DNA from: Adenophora triphylla var. japonica
Taxonomy: Eukaryota; Streptophyta; Magnoliopsida; Asterales; Campanulaceae
Direction: 5' to 3'
Length of the DNA: 64,000 nucleotides
Assembly: GCA_022495995.1 (NCBI GenBank)
Contig: JAFEMH010005430.1
Span: 1-64,000 of the forward strand
Shown here: piece after piece, positions 36,674 to 47,814 of the stretch
Numbering within the stretch: position 1 is the first letter of the stretch
Layout of the letters: every line of letters starts with the position of its first letter
Position numbers and translations under genes: made by a program
The notes under the pieces: model-generated
Seen by the model: only the letters and a program-made list of their open reading frames with translations
Database searches by the model: none
Told to the model about the DNA's origin: nothing

Positions 36674-36713
36674 TGTAGAAATGCCTTAAGAACCGTAAAA
36701 TACTTCTTACGAT

Positions 36714-37593
36714 TGTTGGACTTTTGGTTAAGGCTTCTTAAGGAAATAACAAAAGAGATGAGAAAGATAACAGAAATATAACGGAAATTGAAAAAAACAA
36801 ATCACAAATAGTCGAGTCTTGTGTTTAACACAATTTCCGTAAGAAGTATTTGCCCCGCACAGGTGCTTACGGTTGAATGGCAAACTCCTCGTAAGATAAA
36901 ACGACTTCTAGTTATCTATAGGAGCACTCCAAATAAATAACTCTAGCGAACAATTGGCTATTTGGAACTTTGGACTTGAAGGAATTATATGCAACAATAT
37001 GAAGATGATTAGGCAATGTTAATCTATCTCAAAGAGGGTAAGAAAGGCTCAATTTACTGTGTGTGACCATTGAAATTCGGTAGGGGAAGTATATAAAGAG
37101 AGTTAAGGGGTTTGTGCCTTTTCCCACGAAAGGACACTACTTTTCTGTTTGAATTGGTGACTATTCAGGATCTGCTCGGTCGAGTCAAGGGACTCGCTCG
37201 GCCGAGCACCAAGCTGCACGGCCGAGTCAAGTAACTCGCACGGCCGTGTCAATCAATCTGCTCGGCCGAGTCAAGGACTCTGCTCGGCCGTGCAAGATTG
37301 TCCAGAGACTTGGTCAAATTCCTGTGCTCTGCTCGGCCGAGTCAAGCACCTTGCTCGGCCGTGCACATCAAACAACATCAAAACCCTTTAAAAAACTCTT
37401 GTTAAGTTACAAATATTTTGTCATTAATTTCTCATTCACCCGGAAATGGTTTTGAGACAATAAATGAGTTATATAATCTACAACAAATGTGGATTACCAT
37501 TTGTAACAAGCTTCGTTAACAAATAACGAACTTTTGTTAGAAACCTAGATCAACGTTAAGTTAAACTTAACTTTCCGTTACCCATTTCCAACA
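36714..37593 (-). repeat. 5' LTR (minus-strand sense) of the copia element
   Basis: 880 bases, about 99% identical to 31907-32786 by eye. Confidence 0.9.
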
Positions 37594-37598
37594 TATTT

Positions 37599-38682
37599 GA
37601 ATATCTACTGATCTTTTGCGTTCATTATGTAGCACTGTCTTTTTAGTACTAATCAATTTTGTAACGTCCCCGTACCATTGGCACAGGCACACGAATACTA
37701 GTTTGTTACAAAGAAAAGCAAATTAAAAAATCATGACAATTTTTTTCTAAGTTGGTTGTAGTCTTTTACTTACGGTTTTTTTATACCCAGGTTTTCCAGT
37801 TTTGTCGGACTATGTCCTGAACCATCAGCCACCGGCCCCTCAGTGACTGGCGGAGGTAAACCGCGGGATATGCCCGAGGTAGTCAGGGTGGCAGCATCCC
37901 TTATACTCCTGGCCCCAAAGGAGCCCTCCTACATGGCGCTTACATTACTCTTACATCACCAATTTAATTGACTGCTCCAGGTGTTCCTGCGATGATTTGA
38001 ACTCTCCACGCTGAAATTGCAACCCCATCAATGCTGCTTCGTCTTGTACTTAAGGTTTGCAAGACAGATAGGAGTACAAATGAAACAAACTTTAAAATAC
38101 TAAACTAACCGAAAGAAAAAAAAGTGGGGCAAAAATGTTTATGTCCCCTAATCTAAAGACTTATTCGCCATTAATGAAATATGTAAAGACTAGTTTGTCC
38201 TTCATAATGACATTTTTGGAAGAAAAAATAGACTTTGTTGTTAATATACTCCCTCCGTCTCCCGTGATTATTGAAGACTTATTTCATTTTTCGTCTGTTT
38301 CACGTGAGTGAAAACTATTCAAAATAGCAAAACATAATAGCAAAACATTTATACTATTCCTTCTACTCATTCTCTCTCTTTCTTTATTTTTATACTAACT
38401 ACAACAATCACCTTACTATTACCCCCGCTTATTATCTCTTTTATTTTATTTTCCATACTTACCAACACCTCATTTCGCTCATTCTATCTCCTATATCTAT
38501 ATATATATATATCCGGAAACAAACATATTATTCTACACCGTTGTTGTTACATTCTTAAAGGAATTGTTTATTATGCAACTCTTACGTGAAAATGGGTACT
38601 CCAACAATCAACAATCGTGATCATATATACCTTATCGGTTTACTTACAATATTCTCTCCTGAAAATACTTTGATCCCATTTG
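37599..38682. other. Spacer with possible SINE and a one-sided Stowaway end
   Basis: Besides the probable SINE (37770-38060), a lone Stowaway end TACTCCCTCCGTCTCCCGTG starts at 38247 without a clear partner. No gene seen. Confidence 0.4.
37770..38060 (-). mobile_element. Probable tRNA-derived SINE
   Basis: On the minus strand the head contains a Pol III box-B-like GAGTTCAAATC, and further on the GC-rich body (CGCGGTTTACCTCCGCCAG, TCCGACAAAACTGG) that stands out from the AT-rich surroundings. Plant Au-type SINEs have this organisation. No clear target duplication, so tentative. Confidence 0.35.
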
Positions 38683-38687
38683 ACTTC

Positions 38688-39469
38688 TGATGCGACTTTA
38701 TAAAATGAATTGGGCCCAAGCGCCAGGGCTTAGGCCCACTAACTAGTCATGGGCCGAACTCAATGGATAGTGACCATCTGAGAGAGTAATGGCAATTGAG
38801 CGACATGAAAGGAGTAGGCTACATGGGCTTAAATGAGGCCATGATAAGAAGGCGCGTGAGAGTATAGCCGAATATGCAACTAGGTCATGCGAGAAACCCT
38901 GTAGCAAGGGTGAGGTTCGTTATGATCATGTGTACAAGGGGGATCTGTTTCCCGCAAGGACATCCGACTAAGGGCGACATTCAGAATGTCGCCCTCCATC
39001 CTATGGTTGTCGCCTATGCAACATGGGTGTCTGATCGTTTTCGCTACTTGATTCCAGTTGGCGCCTGCCCCCTTAACCCTAGCTATTTGTGATGTGTGAT
39101 TGATGTGACAAGGTGAATAGTAAAATTCCACTAACTTAAGGTTGGTTGAGACCCCCTTTTGAATGATTGACAAGTGTCCCCCCATATGCAAGGCACATGG
39201 GGTTTCCCTTGAGAGTATATAAAGATGACTAGTATCATTTGCATGGTAAGCTCTCTCTCCCTCTACTCTCTCTCTCTAGGGTTTTCCTTGACATTATTAC
39301 CACCTTGAGCATCTAACCTTATTCTCACGTCGGAGGGGGTTCGCCGGAGTCACCCCCGGCCTAGTTGACGTGTGTTCTTGTGTGTAGGCAACCCATCTAG
39401 CAAGGAGGCAGCCGGAGTATCTCAACCATTTCAGTTCCTGTGCAACCAAGATTTCTCATAGTAGCATCA
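38688..39469 (+). mobile_element. Solo LTR of a Tat-type gypsy element
   Basis: 782 bases with ends TGATGC...GCATCA and a perfect 5-base target duplication ACTTC (38683-38687 and 39470-39474). The 3' part (TCGGAGGGGGTTCGCCGGAG, TGTGTGTAGGCAACC) parallels the LTR at 59695-60417 (CCGGAGGGGCTTTGTCGGAG, GTGTGTAGGAG). So it is a related family that lost its body by LTR-LTR recombination. Confidence 0.85.
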
Positions 39470-39474
39470 ACTTC

Positions 39475-39843
39475 TTTTTGTCAATACAAACGAATTTTAA
39501 TTAAATAATAAAACTTGTCTTAGATATAGACATTTTTTTTATTAAGTTTTTTTATTTAGATCAATTGTGTGATATTGGAGATTATTAATGGCTTTAAGTT
39601 GTCAATTTTACTACAATAAACTTAGTTTCGAAAGGAAACTTATTAGGTTACCGGAAGGGTGATTGATGGTTGTCGATAGGAGTGGCCCCGGTGCCAACAC
39701 CATAGGAGGCAACTGAAAAAATGCCTAGCGTGGTCTTGTGCTGAGTCGGGCGCAACATCAATGATTGAATCATTCATGCGACATGATTGGCTTAGAGAAC
39801 ATTGTAAAGATGCCAAATATATGAACTTTATTTGCATAGTTCA
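39475..39843. other. Spacer, no feature recognised
   Basis: AT-rich, non-coding. GAATCATTCATGCGACATGATTGG near 39766 partly recurs at 40820-40838. Confidence 0.4.
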
Positions 39844-40021
39844 TACTCCCTCCGTCCCATTTCAATTGGTCCACTTTCCTTTTTGGAATATCCCACTTCA
39901 ATTGATCCATTCCATAAATGAAAAGTTTTTCATATATTTATACCCTTATCATCTCCACATATTTACAAAAAAACCTATCATTAATTTACTATTCCTCCCA
40001 CTCATTCTCTCTCCTATTAAA

Positions 40022-40300
40022 TACTCCCTCCGTCCCGCTAGTAACCTCACTGTTACTGTTTGCGCGGGGATTAAGAAAAAAAAATAATGATATAAATGTT
40101 GTGAGTGTAAAAGTAAAATAGGAGAGAGAATGAGTGGAGGGAATAGTAAATTATAATGGTGTTGTGAGTATTAAAATAATGTAGGAGAGAGAATGAGTGG
40201 AGAAAATAGTAAAGATTCTTTGCCATTTTAGGAAGTGTGCGGTTTGTAATGGGACGCCCAAAATAGAAAGTGTGCGGTTTGTAGCGGGACAGAGGGAGTA
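40022..40300. mobile_element. Stowaway-type MITE (nested)
   Basis: TACTCCCTCCGTCCCGCTAG at the left and GTAGCGGGACAGAGGGAGTA at the right, TA borders. Confidence 0.85.
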
Positions 40301-40377
40301 TTTTTAACTTTTACATTCTCTCTCCTATTTCTTACCACACATTTAACTTTTACATTCTCTCTCCTCTAATTTCTACC

Positions 40378-40711
40378 TAGGGATGGCCAAATCAGACCGG
40401 ACCGGAAAAGCCCGGAACCGCCGTGAACCGTCACGAAAATCGGAACCGGGGTAACCGGAACCGGTTTGGAGCCGGGCCGGTTAAGGGTCACCAAAATGGT
40501 GAACCGGATCGGAAAAAGCTCGGAACCGGACGAAAATTCATTGTTTTTCAATAGAACCGGACCAGAACCGGACCGAAAAAAGCCCGGAACCGGACGAACC
40601 GGGGAGAAAACCGAAACCAAATTAATCGGAACCGTGAGCAATCCGGGCCGGTTAAGGATCATACATTTTCCGAACCGGAACCGGGTCCGGAACTGGTTTT
40701 GGTCATCCCTA
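40378..40711. mobile_element. CCGGAACCGG-rich MITE (nested)
   Basis: Ends TAGGGATGGCCAAA and, reversed, TAGGGATGACCAAA, with TA at each border. The body is a degenerate array of CCGGAACCGG and its complement. No coding. Confidence 0.75.
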
Positions 40712-40785
40712 TTTTTACCCACTTTATTCATTTTTCTTAAAAATCGCGAAATTCATCCCGGAACCAATTGAAATGAGAATTTTTA

Positions 40786-41042
40786 CGGATGTATTATAAA
40801 AGGAATTGTGATAATCATCATTCATGCGACATGATTGGTGTTTGTTCAATTGCCAGTGAGTGTCTGGTGCGTGTCTTTTTAGTTCCTGTTTTCACTATTT
40901 GGCTTGTGTTAGCGTATTAACAGTAAAAAAAAAAAAAAAAAATGATGGTCAAAATCTTTCTGTAAATCTAGAAATAACGACTCTTTAGTTTTGAATAGAC
41001 CTTTCCCTCGGTCCCTAGTAAGGCTAAATAAAATTTCTAGCG
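40786..41042. other. Spacer
   Basis: Nothing recognised apart from an A-run at about 40925-40942. Confidence 0.4.
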
Positions 41043-41488
41043 ATTTTAATACGAATAGACGACATTTTTGTCATTTGTACTATCTCAGAATTTCATATTA
41101 ACTTGTGTATTGTCGAAACAACAAATGTTACCTACGTACTATTGATTTATTAGCAAAACTAATCAAAATCGTTAAAAATATTGATGGACGTTAAAGGGTG
41201 TTAGTAACTTAACAAATATTACTATATAAATTTTCAAATTGCCCCCATAACTAAACAAATTTTTAATTCACTTAACTGAGTACTAAAAATGAACTATTTA
41301 TCCTTATTTATCAAATAACACACATATAGTCAAAATTAATTCCTTCATATTTTTTGTCTTTAAACCAAGCCACACCACCACCACCACCACCACCATTTAA
41401 TCATCGGCCAGCCCAACCCCACCACACTTCCGTCTTCTCCATAAAAAATCTTTTTCTCCTTTTCATCAAAGGCTTAATTAACCAAAAC

Positions 41489-41740
41489 TGAAGGATATTG
41501 ATATATTGTGATATGCATATCTTATCACAAAGTACCGTGATATGCATATCATCTTCTTAGTTTGTTAGTTATCTCTTTTCCTTTTGTATTTATCTCTTTC
41601 CTTTTATTAGGGTAGATAATTAGGAAACCATATTTTGCTAGACTTGTATAGGCATTATAAAAGGAGAGTTCTCCTTCATTGTAAATCAATCAAGTTAATG
41701 AACACAATTCGATTTTACTGTCTCTCTCTCGTTTTCTTCA
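41489..41740 (+). repeat. 5' LTR of the young copia element
   Basis: 252 bases. Begins TGAAGGATATTGATATATTG, contains the duplicated GTGATATGCATATC motif, a TATAAAAGGAGAG TATA-like box and ends ...GTTTTCTTCA. Confidence 0.95.
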
Positions 41741-41755
41741 TGGTATCAGAGCTGG
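41741..41755 (+). promoter_or_regulatory. Primer binding site (initiator Met-tRNA type)
   Basis: TGGTATCAGAGCTGG follows the LTR directly; this is the standard plant copia primer site. Confidence 0.95.
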
Positions 41756-41829
41756 TTTTGTAAACGCTTCCGCACACACATTTTTTTCTCATTCTTTTTT
41801 TTTCAAATTAAAAGCGACATCAGAATATC

Positions 41830-44800
41830 ATGACTACCACCGAAGGACAGAAGGTTGAAGGTGGAACTTCAGGAGGAGCCAAGATCGATGTGATGTCGCC
41901 CTACTATAATTCTGCCTCGGATAGTCCAAATACCGTGTTCGTGAGTGATCTCTTGCGTGATGGGAACTATGCAGATTGGGTTGATGAAATGACCAACGCC
42001 TTATTTGCAAAGAACAAGTTTGGGTTCGTAGACGGAACGATCCCATGTCCACAAGAAGGAGCAGTCGAACTAGGGCTATGGAAAAGATGCAACGCCATGG
42101 TAAAAGGTTGGTTGCATAGTTTCATGGAGAAGGATATTCGTAGCAGTGTAAAGCATGCCAAAACAGCGCAGGCTATTTGGCAAGATTTAGGTGAGCGCTT
42201 TGGATCCGAAAGTGCACCTAGAGCATATGAATTAAAGAGAGAAATCACTCTCACTAGGCAAGAAAACCTCTCTGTTTCTTCCTACTATACCAAGTTGAAG
42301 GGACTTTGGGACGAGATTAATTCCATATCTCCTATCCCAACGTGCAAGTGCAATGGTTGCACGTGTGACGTCCCAAAGCAATTGGTTGATATGAAGGAGA
42401 AGGAGAAACTATATGAATTTTTGATGGGGTTAGATGAGAGCTTTGGCACGATCAAGACGCAGATCCTTGGAACCCAACCTATTGTATCTTTGGGTATTGC
42501 ATACCATCTTGTGTCCGAAGATGAAAGGCAAAAGCAAATCACGATGGCAGGAAAGGCTAGTATAGATGCTGCGGCTTTCCAGGCGCAAGGGTTACAGAAG
42601 CCCGTCAAGGAGGAGAGAAAGGATGGAATGCAGGACAAACCAAAGTGTACCCACTGTGGAAAGCTCTATCATACAGTTGAAAACTGTTATGAACTCATCG
42701 GGTATCCGGCAGGCAAGAAGAAGAGCGTTGGCAGCAGTAAGGACAAATGGTCGACCAACAGCAAGGACAAGTGGTCGAACAAATCTGCAAATCTAGCGAC
42801 CAGTGATGATAGTCCTATTCCGGGGTTATCAGCAACAAGTTATGCAAGGCTGATTCAGCACTTTAATGATCAAAATGATGGTGAAAAGGTTGTGAATCAT
42901 GTGACTGCCAACATAGCAGGTAAAGATGATAATACATTATCCTGGATAATTGACTCCGGCGCTAGTGAAGACATTACTTATGATGCCACTTGCTTACACA
43001 ATTGCCACAAGCCTAATGACTCAATGCCTGTCAAAATTCCAAACGGAGATTTCGTACCTGTAAAAGGGACGGGAAGTGTGAATCTGCCTAATGGGTTGAA
43101 AATCGATCATGTTTTATATATTCCGGATTTTAAGTGCAATTTACTTTCTGTTCGTAAATTAACGAAAGATCTAAATTGCTCTCTAATTTTCTTTCCGGAT
43201 TTTTGTGTTATACAGGACTTAGCTACGAGGACTCTGATTGGAATGGGTAGGTGGCGTAATGGTCTATACTACATGGAGCCAGTCAGAAGTGAACGTATGG
43301 CATTAACAGCAGTTGTTGATTCGGATACTTGGCATCGAAGACTAGGTCACGCAGCTTCTTTGAAATCCGAATATTTTAGTGACATTTGTGGTAATGAAAT
43401 AAAGAAGGACAAACACTGTGATGCTTGTTTTAGAGCTAAGTTGACAAGACTCCCTTTTCCTTTGAGTAACATTCAATCTATTGCTTGTTTTGATCTTATT
43501 CATTGCGATATTTGGGGCGCGTATAAAACACCCTCTCTTTCTGGGGCCCATTATTTTTTGTCTATCGTTGATGATTCTAGTCGTGGTGTTTGGGTGTTTC
43601 TCATGAAATGCATGTCTGAGGTACATAAATTCTTAACTATGTTTTGCAACATGATTTCTACTCAATTTGGCAAACAAGTTAAAAGGGTCCGTAGTGATAA
43701 TGGTGTTGAATTTCAGTCCCAATCAATGCTAGATTACTATCAATTGCAGGGCATGTTATTAGAAACCTCGTGTACAGACACACCCCAACAAAATGGGGTG
43801 GTGGAACGTAAACACAGGCACATTTTAGAGGTTGCTAGGGCATTACGATTTGAGGCAGGGTTACCGAAGAAATTTTGGGGTGAATGTGTTTTAACAGCTA
43901 CCTACATCATAAATAGGTTGCCTACAAAACTCTTGCAAAACAAAACCCCATTTGAAGTCATTTTTGAAAAGAAACCTAGCTATGATAATATGCTTGTTTT
44001 TGGTTGTCTCGCTTATGCCAAAGATAATAGGAAAGGGGGAGACAAGTTTGATGTTAGAGGTCGTCCATGTATTTTTGTTGGGTATCCTCATTCTCAAAAG
44101 GGCTATAGGATGTTTGATCTTGAAACCAAACACATTTGTACTTCTCGTGATGTGAAGTTTATTGAAAGTATTTTTCCATTCAAACATAAGACCTTGCCAT
44201 CCAAACCTACTGTGAATAACCCAGCAACAAATAGGGACCTTGTTTGGGAAGAGGAATTTCATGACTTAACTGAGCAGGCAGTTGTGCAAACAACTGGACA
44301 GACACTTGAGCAGCCAAATGACCAGCAAGTTGGGCAACCAGTTGAACAGACAGTTGAGCAGACAACTGACCAGACACCTGACCAGACAACTGTGCAAACT
44401 CAAGGTATATTACCACGACGAAGTGATAGAACCAAGAAACAGCCCAAGCATCTGGAAGACTTTGTAGTAAGTCTGCCTGGCTCGGTAGACCATACGCCAT
44501 CTGCTCCCACTTCAGATTCCTCGGAGGTATATCCCTTAGCACACTTTGTTACTTATGATCGTTTTTCTCCTAACCATAAAGTTTTCTTGGCGGCCATCAC
44601 CTCTCGTGATGAGCCTAAATATTACCATCAGGCAGTTCGAGAGGCAGAATGGAGAGAAGCAATGAAGAAGGAGATTCTTGCTCTTGAACAAAATGGCACA
44701 TGGACACTTGAACCTTTGCCACCGGGAAAGAAAGCTATAGACTCAAAATGGGTTTATAAGATCAAATACAAACCTAATGGTGAAGTTGAGCGCTATAAGG

Positions 44801-46146
44801 CTCGGTTGGTGGCTAAAGGATTCACACAAATTGAAGGGATCGACTACCACGAGACATTTGCACCAGTTGCCAAGTTGGTCACCGTGCGTAGCTTGTTAGC
44901 CGTGGCAGCGAAGAAAGACTGGGCAATACACCAACTTGACGTAAACAACGCATTCCTTCATGGGGAGCTGGAGGAAGACGTCTACATGAAACTTCCGCAA
45001 GGGTTTGCCAAGGATGGGGATACACGTGTATGTAAACTACACAAATCTCTATATGGCCTTCGTCAAGCTTCTTGAAATTGGTATCATAAGTTCACCCAGG
45101 CCCTTCTCAACGTTGGTTTTCAACAATCAAAGGCAGATCATTCCTTGTTCATCTTTCGAGAAAGAACCACCTATGTTGCTGCCCTTATTTACGTAGACGA
45201 TGTCCTTTTGGTGGGTAACGACGTTGCCAAAATAAATAGGGTGAAAACCTATTTGAATGATAAATTTAGCATCAAAGATCTTGGGCCTCTCAAGTATTTC
45301 TTGGGGATAGAAGTTGCAAGGTCTCCGGAGGGTATTGTTTTAAGCCAACGAAAATACACGTTGGATATCCTTGAAGAGAGTGGATTGCAAGGTGGTCGTC
45401 CAAGTGAATTCCCTATGGAACAAAATTTGCGCCTTACGGTTGATGATGGCACTCCTTTGGTCGACACTTTACAATTCAGACGACTTATTGGTAGGCTACT
45501 CTATCTTACTGTAACTCGGCCAGATATTCAGTTTGCAGTTAATTTACTAAGCCAATTCATTTCTGCTCCACGACAAAGTCATATGAATGCAGCAGTCCGT
45601 ATTCTTCGGTTTCTTAAAAATACTGCTGGCCAAGGCATTTTTCTGCCGTCTGATGGGAATCTAGTACTTGAGGCTTATTGTGATGCCGACTGGGGAGGAT
45701 GTCCGATGACTCGGCGCTCTTGCACAGGGTACTTCATGACCCTTGGTGGTGCTCCCATTTCTTGGCGCACTAAGAAACAATCAGTCGTCTCTCGTTCGTC
45801 AGCTGAAGCAGAATATAGGGCTATGGCCTCCACTGTCAGTGAGCTTGTATGGCTACGATGGCTTCTAAATGATATTGAGGCTCCACAGGATCAAGCAACT
45901 ACACTCTATTGCGACAACCAGGCTGCTCGACATATAGCTAATAATCCAGTTTTTCACGAAAGAACGAAACACGTGGAAATGGATTGCTACTTTGTGAGGG
46001 AACGAGTTGCTTCTCACATGGTGTCTCCTCGGAAAATAACTACTGAACTGCAATTGGCAGACTTGTTCACCAAAGCGTTAGGTGCAACCCGGTTCAAGTT
46101 TCTCGTTGGCAAGTTGGGCATTCGGGACTTACATGCGCCAACTTGA
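41830..46146 (+). pseudogene. Copia gag-pol polyprotein with one in-frame stop
   Basis: A single phase covers 1438 codons, interrupted once by TGA at 45073-45075. In order: gag (from MTTTEGQ), CCHC knuckle [14 protein letters not shown], protease [12 protein letters not shown], pre-integrase WHRRLGH...CDACFRAK, and an integrase core whose acidic residues lie in [14 protein letters not shown] and NGVVERKH. Then a Gln/Thr-rich linker (about 44270-44400), reverse transcriptase ([25 protein letters not shown]) and RNase H (YCDADWGG, SSAEAEYRAM, LADLFTKAL). The stop falls inside the [14 protein letters not shown] motif where relatives have Arg or a similar residue; CGA to TGA would explain it. Downstream frame 45145-46146 is otherwise clean. 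Confidence 0.95.
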
Positions 46147-46153
46147 GGGGGAG
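46145..46153 (+). other. Polypurine tract
   Basis: GAGGGGGAG directly before the 3' LTR and overlapping the polyprotein stop region. Confidence 0.9.
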
Positions 46154-46405
46154 TGAAGGATATTGATATATTGTGATATGCATATCTTATCACAAAGTAC
46201 CGTGATATGCATATCATCTTCTTTGTTTGTTAGTTATCTCTTTTCCTTTTGTATTTATCTCTTTCCTTTTATTAGGGTAGATAATTAGGAAACCATATTT
46301 TGCTAGACTTGTATAGGCATTATAAAAGGAGAGTTCTCCTTCATTGTAAATCAATCAAGTTAATGAACACAATTCGATTTTACTGTCTCTCTCTCGTTTT
46401 CTTCA
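46154..46405 (+). repeat. 3' LTR of the young copia element
   Basis: 252 bases, identical to the 5' LTR except one A/T difference seen near 46225. Confidence 0.95.
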
Positions 46406-46730
46406 AAAACAAATCTCATTCTCCCGGTCAGATTTGAAAACCATCACCTCTCCTCCCGATTGATTCTCAAACCATTTTCTTTTCCTTCCTTTTCTTTAAT
46501 TTGGATACCAAATTTAATCTAAAGGCACAATTCAAAACACATATATAGCACAATATTGATTTCTCAATCAAAAATCCAAAGCCTACTGATTTCTAAATAC
46601 GAAAACAAAACAAACTAATATGTTTAAACTCCCCCAAATTGGGCGATGGAGCAGAGACCAAAACTGCGGGTGGAGATTGAGTAACGGCGCCAAAACTCTA
46701 GAATTTAAGGTGGTTGGAACATAAACACTG

Positions 46731-47170
46731 TGAGAGGCCTTAGCATTTGAAAATCAAATAAGATATTAATCCCACATCGTCTAGGAATTGAAATGCTAGG
46801 AAATGGCTCCTTAACTAAAATTTTTCATAGCTTCTTAATTTCTCAAGAAAGCTTTCCATTTAGTATATATTGAGAGGTCTTAGCATTTGAAAACCAAATG
46901 GGATATTAATCCCCCATCGTCTAGGAATTGAAATGCTAGGAAATGGAGTAGTATATATTGAGAGACCTTAGCATTTGAAAACCAATTGGACATTAATCCC
47001 ACATCGTCTAGGATGAAATGCTTGGAAATAGAGTAGTACATATTGAGAGGCCTTAGCATTTGAAAACCAAATGAGATATTAATCCCACATCGTCTAGGAA
47101 TTGAAATGCTAGAAAATGGAGTAGTATATATTGAGAGGCCTTAGCATAGTTCTAGAAAATGAAATAGTAT
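46731..47170. repeat. 85-140 bp tandem units, about 4.5 copies
   Basis: Units start at 46731, 46871, 46959, 47044 and 47132 with TGAGAGGCCTTAGCATTTGA and run through AATCCCACATCGTCTAGG to TAGTATATAT. The first copy is longer and holds an extra stretch that recurs at about 47290-47335. Confidence 0.9.
46909..47130 (+). promoter_or_regulatory. USE-plus-TATA motifs like plant snRNA promoters, in tandem
   Basis: ATCCCACATCG, an exact fit to the plant snRNA upstream sequence element RTCCCACATCG, occurs at 46769-46779, 46996-47006 and 47082-47092, with a one-base variant at 46909-46919. In the second and fourth units a TATATA box follows after 32 bases (46952, 47125); in the third a weaker TACATA after 30. 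Pol II-type plant snRNA genes have USE and TATA about four helical turns apart. No snRNA body was recognised downstream, so activity is unproven. Confidence 0.5.
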
Positions 47171-47814
47171 AAATTTTGGGGCCTTTGGCTCCTTTGTGAA
47201 CACCAGCTTTCTTGACGTTGGACGCGCTTAGGTCACGCCTAAGGCGCCAAGGTCACGCATAGGGCGCCTAATCACCGCCAAATGGCTTGTTAACTAAGAC
47301 TTTTCGTAGCTCAATTTCTCAAGAAAGCTTTCCATTTTCGTTTCCCGCTCACAGCCAGTTTTGAAATTGAAAACTTGATCGATTTTGTCATTTCACATTT
47401 TTAAGATAGATGAAGAGAGATGGAAGAGAGAAAGGTTTGAAAAGTTAGATGCATAATTAAAATATTAGTGTTAATTGGGTGTGTTATTTGATAAATAAGG
47501 GTAAATATGTCAATTTTTAGTACTTAGTTAAGTGAGTTAAGAATTTGTTTGGTTATGGGGGCAATTTGAAAATTTTGATAGTAATATTTGTTAAGTTACT
47601 AACGCCCTTTAATGTTCATTTAAATTTTTAACGATTTTGGTTAATTTTGCTAATAAATCAATAGTACACATGTTACATTTGTTGTTTCAATAGTACGCAT
47701 GTTAATATGAAATTCTGAGATATTGCGAACGACAGAAAAGTCGTTTACTCATTTTAATGTTGAAAAAAGGATCCCAATATGTGAATCTTTGTGTCCCCAA
47801 TAACTCGGGAATAG

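Larger units (their letters stand above)
31907..37593 (-). mobile_element. Non-autonomous copia LTR retrotransposon
   Basis: Two 880-base LTRs (31907-32786 and 36714-37593), target duplication TATTT (31902-31906 and 37594-37598), TG...CA ends. Coding is on the minus strand: gag start at 36673, zinc knuckle near 36070, and reverse-transcriptase debris at 34107-34800. Integrase is not seen. The purine tract TGTGGGGGATTG precedes the 3' LTR on the minus strand. LTRs differ at about ten positions by eye, so insertion is recent although the coding region is wrecked. Confidence 0.9.
39844..40785. mobile_element. Stowaway-like MITE interrupted by two further MITEs
   Basis: Left TACTCCCTCCGTCCCATTTC then AATTGGTCCACTTTCC. 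The right end is eroded, with GGAACCAATTGAAATGAGA as the complement. Two later insertions, 40022-40300 and 40378-40711, lie inside. Confidence 0.55.
41489..46405 (+). mobile_element. Young, nearly intact copia LTR retrotransposon
   Basis: Two 252-base LTRs with TGAAGG...TCTTCA ends that differ at only one position seen by eye, target duplication AAAAC (41484-41488 and 46406-46410), Met-tRNA-type primer site and a polypurine tract. One polyprotein frame runs from 41830 to 46146, broken only by a single UGA. Inserted in a Mutator-like element. Confidence 0.96.
41052..47750. mobile_element. Long-TIR Mutator-like element split by a copia insertion
   Basis: Inverted ends of about 280 bases: ACGACATTTTTGTCATTTG and CAGAATTTCATATTAAC at the left pair with ACGACTTTTCTGTCGTTCG and CAGAATTTCATATTAAC of the reversed right end. 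The 9-base target duplication is ATTTTAATA (41043-41051) and ATTTTAATG (47751-47759), one mismatch. Without the copia element it is about 1.8 kb and non-coding. It carries a tandem repeat with snRNA-promoter-like motifs (46731-47170). Confidence 0.8.

Noticed and set aside
38874..39191. Overlapping frames on both strands
   Set aside because: They lie wholly within a solo LTR; no match to known coding.
44207..44542. Minus-strand 111-residue frame with Gln/Leu repeats
   Set aside because: Antisense of the Gln/Thr-rich linker of the copia polyprotein.
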